A DNA stretch of 64,000 nt. Source: Cephalopachus bancanus (Eukaryota; Chordata; Mammalia; Primates; Tarsiidae). The notes beneath the pieces are model-generated. The model made no database searches and had not been told where the DNA came from. It saw only the letters and a program-made list of their open reading frames with translations. The position numbers and the translations under genes are program-made. This document shows, in pieces, positions 57,755-64,000 of the stretch (the stretch's first letter is position 1; each line of letters starts with the position of its first letter). The stretch covers positions 1-64,000 of the forward strand of contig JAPVLO010002647.1 in the NCBI GenBank assembly GCA_027257055.1. Reading direction: 5' to 3'.

Positions 57755-58010
57755 TTTTTTTTTATTTTTTTTTTTAGTTGGGCCCTTTCTCGCCCCAAGC
57801 TGGAGGGGAGTCACACTCCTGGCCACCGCAACCTAACCCGTTGGGCTCGGGGGATCCTTCTGCCTGCCTTTCAAGTACTAAATACAGGCAACGCTACAAA
57901 GCCCGGTAATTTTTTGACATTTCAGATATCTCCCAATTGCCCAGGTGAGTCTCAACCTCGGGGCCCGGCAACCCACCTGAGCCTCCCAAAGGCGGGGGTT
58001 AAAATATGGG
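57755..58010 (-). mobile_element. Alu with many single-base losses
   Basis: Minus-strand Alu in which small deletions recur every 10-30 bases (for example GGGCCCTTTCTCGCCCC, GATCCTTCTGCCTGCCTTTC). Flanking DNA does not show this. Confidence 0.8.
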
Positions 58011-58185
58011 GTCAAAAAAAAGTCACTATTGTACACATTAGTTTCCTAAAACTCAGTTATAACTCAAATTTTGTAACCACTGAAAAACATCTCCATTTCC
58101 CCATCTGCAGACCCTGGTGATCACGTTGTACTTTTTTCCTCTATGAGTGCAAAGGGTTTTTGATTCCACAGGAGTGAGATCATAC

Positions 58186-58478
58186 AGGATTTTTCCCCAA
58201 GTTGGAGTCTCACTCTGTCACTCAGGCTGAAGTGTAGTGTCATACTAAACCACCACAGCCTCATTGCTGGGCTCAGGTGATCCTTCCATATCAGCCTTTC
58301 AAGTAACTAGAACTACAAGCACATGCTGCCACACTAACCTTATTTTTGTGTTTGTCATAGACACGAGGTCTCTCCAAGGTGCTCAGACTGGTCTTGAACC
58401 CCTGAACTCAGACAATCCTCTCACCTCGATCTCCCACTGTGATGGGATTACAGACTTGAGCCACTGTACTCATTCTCA
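58186..58478 (-). mobile_element. Alu (diverged)
   Basis: Minus-strand dimer in the L1. Confidence 0.87.
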
Positions 58479-58615
58479 TGCAGTATTTGTGTGTGTGTGC
58501 CTGGCTCAATTCAGTTAGTCTTATAATGTAATCCATAAGGTTGAAATTACAGAATTCTTTAAATTTTGTTGGCTGAATCATATGCTATTGTGATTGTGAT
58601 ATATACATATATATA

Positions 58616-58616
<1 letters not shown>

Positions 58617-58665
<49 letters not shown>
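58617..58665. repeat. (GT)n microsatellite
   Basis: About 23 GT units after an (AT)-rich start. Confidence 0.95.
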
Positions 58666-58667
<2 letters not shown>

Positions 58668-58869
58668 CGTTATTTTCTTAATCAACACAGATTCCACAAA
58701 TATTTAGGTTGTTTTCAAGCTTTTCCATCTTGACAAATGCTGTAATTCCCATAGGGGTTGGATACTTCTTTTTGATACTGATTTTATTTCCCTTTTGGGT
58801 TTTATACCCAGAAAAGGGATTTCTATGTTATATGGGAGTTTGCTTTTATTTTTGAGGAATGTTGATAAT

Positions 58870-59156
58870 ATTTTTTTTGAGTTGGAGTCTCACTCTGTTG
58901 CTGAGATTGGAGTACAGTGTCACACTCCTGGCTACCACAGCCTCGACCTGCTGGGCTCCAGGGATCCTTCCACCTCAGCCTTCCAAGTAGCCGGAACTAC
59001 AGGCACACGCTACCACACCAGGCTAGTTTTTGATTTATTGTAGAGACGAGGTCTTGCCTAGTTGTCCAGGCCGATCTCAAACCTGTGGGTTCAGGCAATC
59101 CTCTTGTTTCAGCCTCCCAAGTGCTGGGATTACAGGCTGAACCACAGAGCCTGGTC
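58870..59156 (-). mobile_element. Alu
   Basis: Minus-strand dimer near consensus, in the L1. Confidence 0.93.
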
Positions 59157-59694
59157 GATAATGATTGCTATATGATTCTACCAATTTTAAACTCATCAAG
59201 AGTATACAGGATTTCTTTTTCTTCCCTTCCTCATCAAAAGTTCTCTCTCTCTGTTCTGGTTGATATTACCCATTTTAACAGCTGTGAGATAACATATTAT
59301 CATTGTGTTTATTTGAAATTGCCTCTGTTGACGATTTTTAGTGCCGATTCATATACCTGTTGGCAATACGTATGTCCTCATTGGAAAATAACTATTCATT
59401 CTTGGGCTATTTTTTATTCAAGTGATTATCATTTTCTTACTTTTGCCTTTGATTTGTATAATTTTCTTGTATATTTTGGATATTAACATCGCATCAACTA
59501 TATGGTTTGCAGATGTTTTCTCTTGCCCTGTAAGTCTTCTTCCTTTTACCTTTGCTATGCAGAAGTTTTTCAGTTTGATGTCCCCAACTTGTTTATATTT
59601 ACTTTTATCCCTGTAGTCATAAAAAAAAATTACTAAGACCAATATCAATATCAAGGATGTTTTCCAAATTCTTTTTATGGTTAAGTTTTATCAG

Positions 59695-59811
59695 CCATGT
59701 TCTCTCTCACCCAGGCAGGAGTGTTGTGGTTCAACTATGGGTCACTACAGCCTTAAGCTTCTTGACTCGGGTGATCACTCCCTTTCAGTCTCCTCAGTAC
59801 TGGGATTACAG
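59695..59811 (-). mobile_element. Old Alu monomer
   Basis: CTCTCTCACCCAGGCAGGAG ... GTACTGGGATTACAG; strongly diverged and lacking an arm. Confidence 0.7.
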
Positions 59812-59940
59812 TTAGCCCAAGTCTTTGAATATAGCTTGTTTGACTGTATGTTTGTGTTTATCCTAGTTTGAGTTCAATAAAGTTGTTGGTTTTCCTATTT
59901 TTCTTCATATGAAAATTTCTCAAACTTTTTTGTAAATTGC

Positions 59941-60589
59941 AGCTCCACAATTTATTGTTGTACCCTTAACTGAGTCATTTATCCTGATTCTTTCTATGCT
60001 TTGGCATACTTTGTTTGAATTGGGGTATTTCAAATTCAAAGATATACATGTCATAATGTTTATGATATTGCTTTGTCTAGATGAATGTTACACCAGTCAC
60101 TATGTTAGAGATTCTAGGAGATTCTAATACCAATTCTTAGGATGTGTCTTCTCTGTAAGTTAGGACAGAAACCAGTCTTGGCATAAAACCTCAAAGGACA
60201 GAAGTGTGGACTCATACTCTACTCTTCTGTTTATTCCCTGAGGAAGAATTCAAGAGTTAGAACGTTGCATCTGATTACATCATGCTGTGTTGTAAAGGAA
60301 GAGAAATTATGGTGGCAAAATTACTCAACTTCTCCTTCCATGTAACTCATTTTAACATTGTGGATTCTGCAAAATCTTAGCTGTTTTTTGAGTTCTCACA
60401 CAGGCTATTTGATAAGTATTTTCTAAGTACATATATTCATGAAGGAGTGGAAATCTGTGATTTGTACTCACCATTGTACTTATGTCCTTAGCATGGTATA
60501 ATATAATGTTTGATTTTTAAAGGATATTCACCTAAGTCTAGTATGTGAAATAAATTTTTTTTTTCATTATTTTCTGCTGTGACTTCTCA
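59941..60589 (+). other. End of intron before the finger exon
   Basis: A+T-rich, no repeat recognised. A pyrimidine-rich acceptor region lies near 60555-60585. Confidence 0.5.
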
Positions 60590-63585
<2,996 letters not shown>

Positions 63586-63867
63586 GCCAGGCTCGGTGGC
63601 ACAACCTGTAATCCCATGCCTTTGGGAGGCTGAGGTAAGTGGATTGCCTGAGCCCACGGGTTCAAGACCTGCCTGGGCAGCGAGACCTCATCTCTACAAT
63701 AAATCAAAAAAATCAGCTGTTCGTGGTATCTTGCGCCTGTAGTTCCAGCTACTTGGAAGGCTGAGGCAGAAGGATCACCGGAGCCCAACAGGTCGAGGCT
63801 GCGGTGGCTGGGAGCAGCCACTGCACTCTAGTCTGGGTGACAGAGTGAGACTACAACTCAAAAAAAA
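63586..63867 (+). mobile_element. Alu adjacent in tandem
   Basis: Second plus-strand dimer starting right after the first tail. It lacks a few bases of the left arm (CTGGGCAGCGAGACC) and ends in an A-rich tail at the finger-exon sequence. Confidence 0.93.
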
Positions 63868-64000
63868 GAAAGAAAATAACCATTACAAATGTAACAAGTG
63901 TGGGAAAGTCTTTCATCAACACTCCAAATTTGTTATCCACCGGAGTATCCATATTTCTGCAATGGCTTCCAAACATGAATATGGGAAAATATTTAACCAG
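63868..64000 (+). pseudogene. Finger exon (pre-finger region) of the second KZNF copy, cut by the window end
   Basis: ACCATTACAAATGTAACAAGTGTGGGAAAGTC ... AACATGAATATGGGAAAAT (read in parts) aligns with 60745-60870. Here it lies only two Alus away from KRAB-A, with both intervening introns and KRAB-b missing. Confidence 0.88.

Larger units (their letters stand above)
57600..59940 (-). mobile_element. L1 fragment(s) interrupted by Alus
   Basis: Reverse L1 3' and ORF2 text in order: ATACAACCATTTAATATTGCC (57672), GGAGTGAGATCATACAG (58170), TTTATACCCAGAAAAGGG (58799), GCATCAACTATATGGTTTGCAG (59491) and GCTATGCAGAAGTTTTTCAG (59553). Four Alus and a GT microsatellite interrupt it. Confidence 0.75.

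Overview
This window is nuclear DNA from a primate. It is packed with dimeric Alu elements of one unusual lineage: the head reads GGCTCAGCCTGTAATCCCATGCCTTTGGGAGG, given here in parts as GGCTCAGCCTG and ATGCCTTTGGGAGG, the linker carries CTACAATAAAT, and the tail reads GACTCCAACTC. These are not the usual human/monkey Alu subfamilies and not the lemur/loris type. I infer a non-anthropoid primate, most likely a tarsier; this is recognition, not a database result. There are no rRNA or tRNA genes and no CRISPR arrays. I found no clearly intact protein-coding gene.

Layout. 1-1191: the end of one endogenous retrovirus (ERV) and its long LTR. 1990-2440: a decayed class I ERV gag/pro scrap. 2844-11318: a nearly full-length gammaretrovirus-like provirus (LTR, tRNA-Gly primer site, gag, pro, pol, env, LTR) with an Alu in env. 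11320-24000: Alus, L1 pieces, a Tigger-like DNA transposon, two LTRs of a betaretrovirus-like family (15349-16928 minus, 19163-20187 plus) and pieces of an old duplicated unit. 24060-31300: a duplicated block that ends in an intact KRAB zinc-finger (KZNF) type first exon at 30121. 31300-35530: L1, Alu and unassigned DNA. 35536-46236: a full-length betaretrovirus-like provirus (LTR, tRNA-Lys primer site, gag, dUTPase-protease, pol, env, LTR) with a perfect 6-bp target duplication. A second LTR is nested in its 5' LTR and an Alu lies at the pol/env boundary. 46237-64000: a KZNF locus.

The KZNF locus is the organising theme. Two first exons point away from each other at 50282 (minus) and 51259 (plus). 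The plus-strand gene continues as a KRAB-A exon (55497-55623, exactly 127 nt, one in-frame TGA), a KRAB-b exon (56707-56802, exactly 96 nt, intact) and a C2H2 finger exon of about 23 units (to 63011) broken by stops and frameshifts. It is followed directly by a second, rearranged copy: a 7,686-bp tandem duplication starts inside the finger exon, and that copy has lost the introns between KRAB-A and the fingers. The minus-strand partner survives only as exon 1 (50282), an intron block (47200-46237) and the KRAB-A upstream flank (35535-35353), split by the 10.7-kb provirus. Further copies of the intron block lie at 11480, 20560 and 31100.

KZNF clusters commonly evolve by such duplications and many of their proteins silence retroelements. 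That the genes here once targeted the ERVs beside them is possible but not shown by the sequence.
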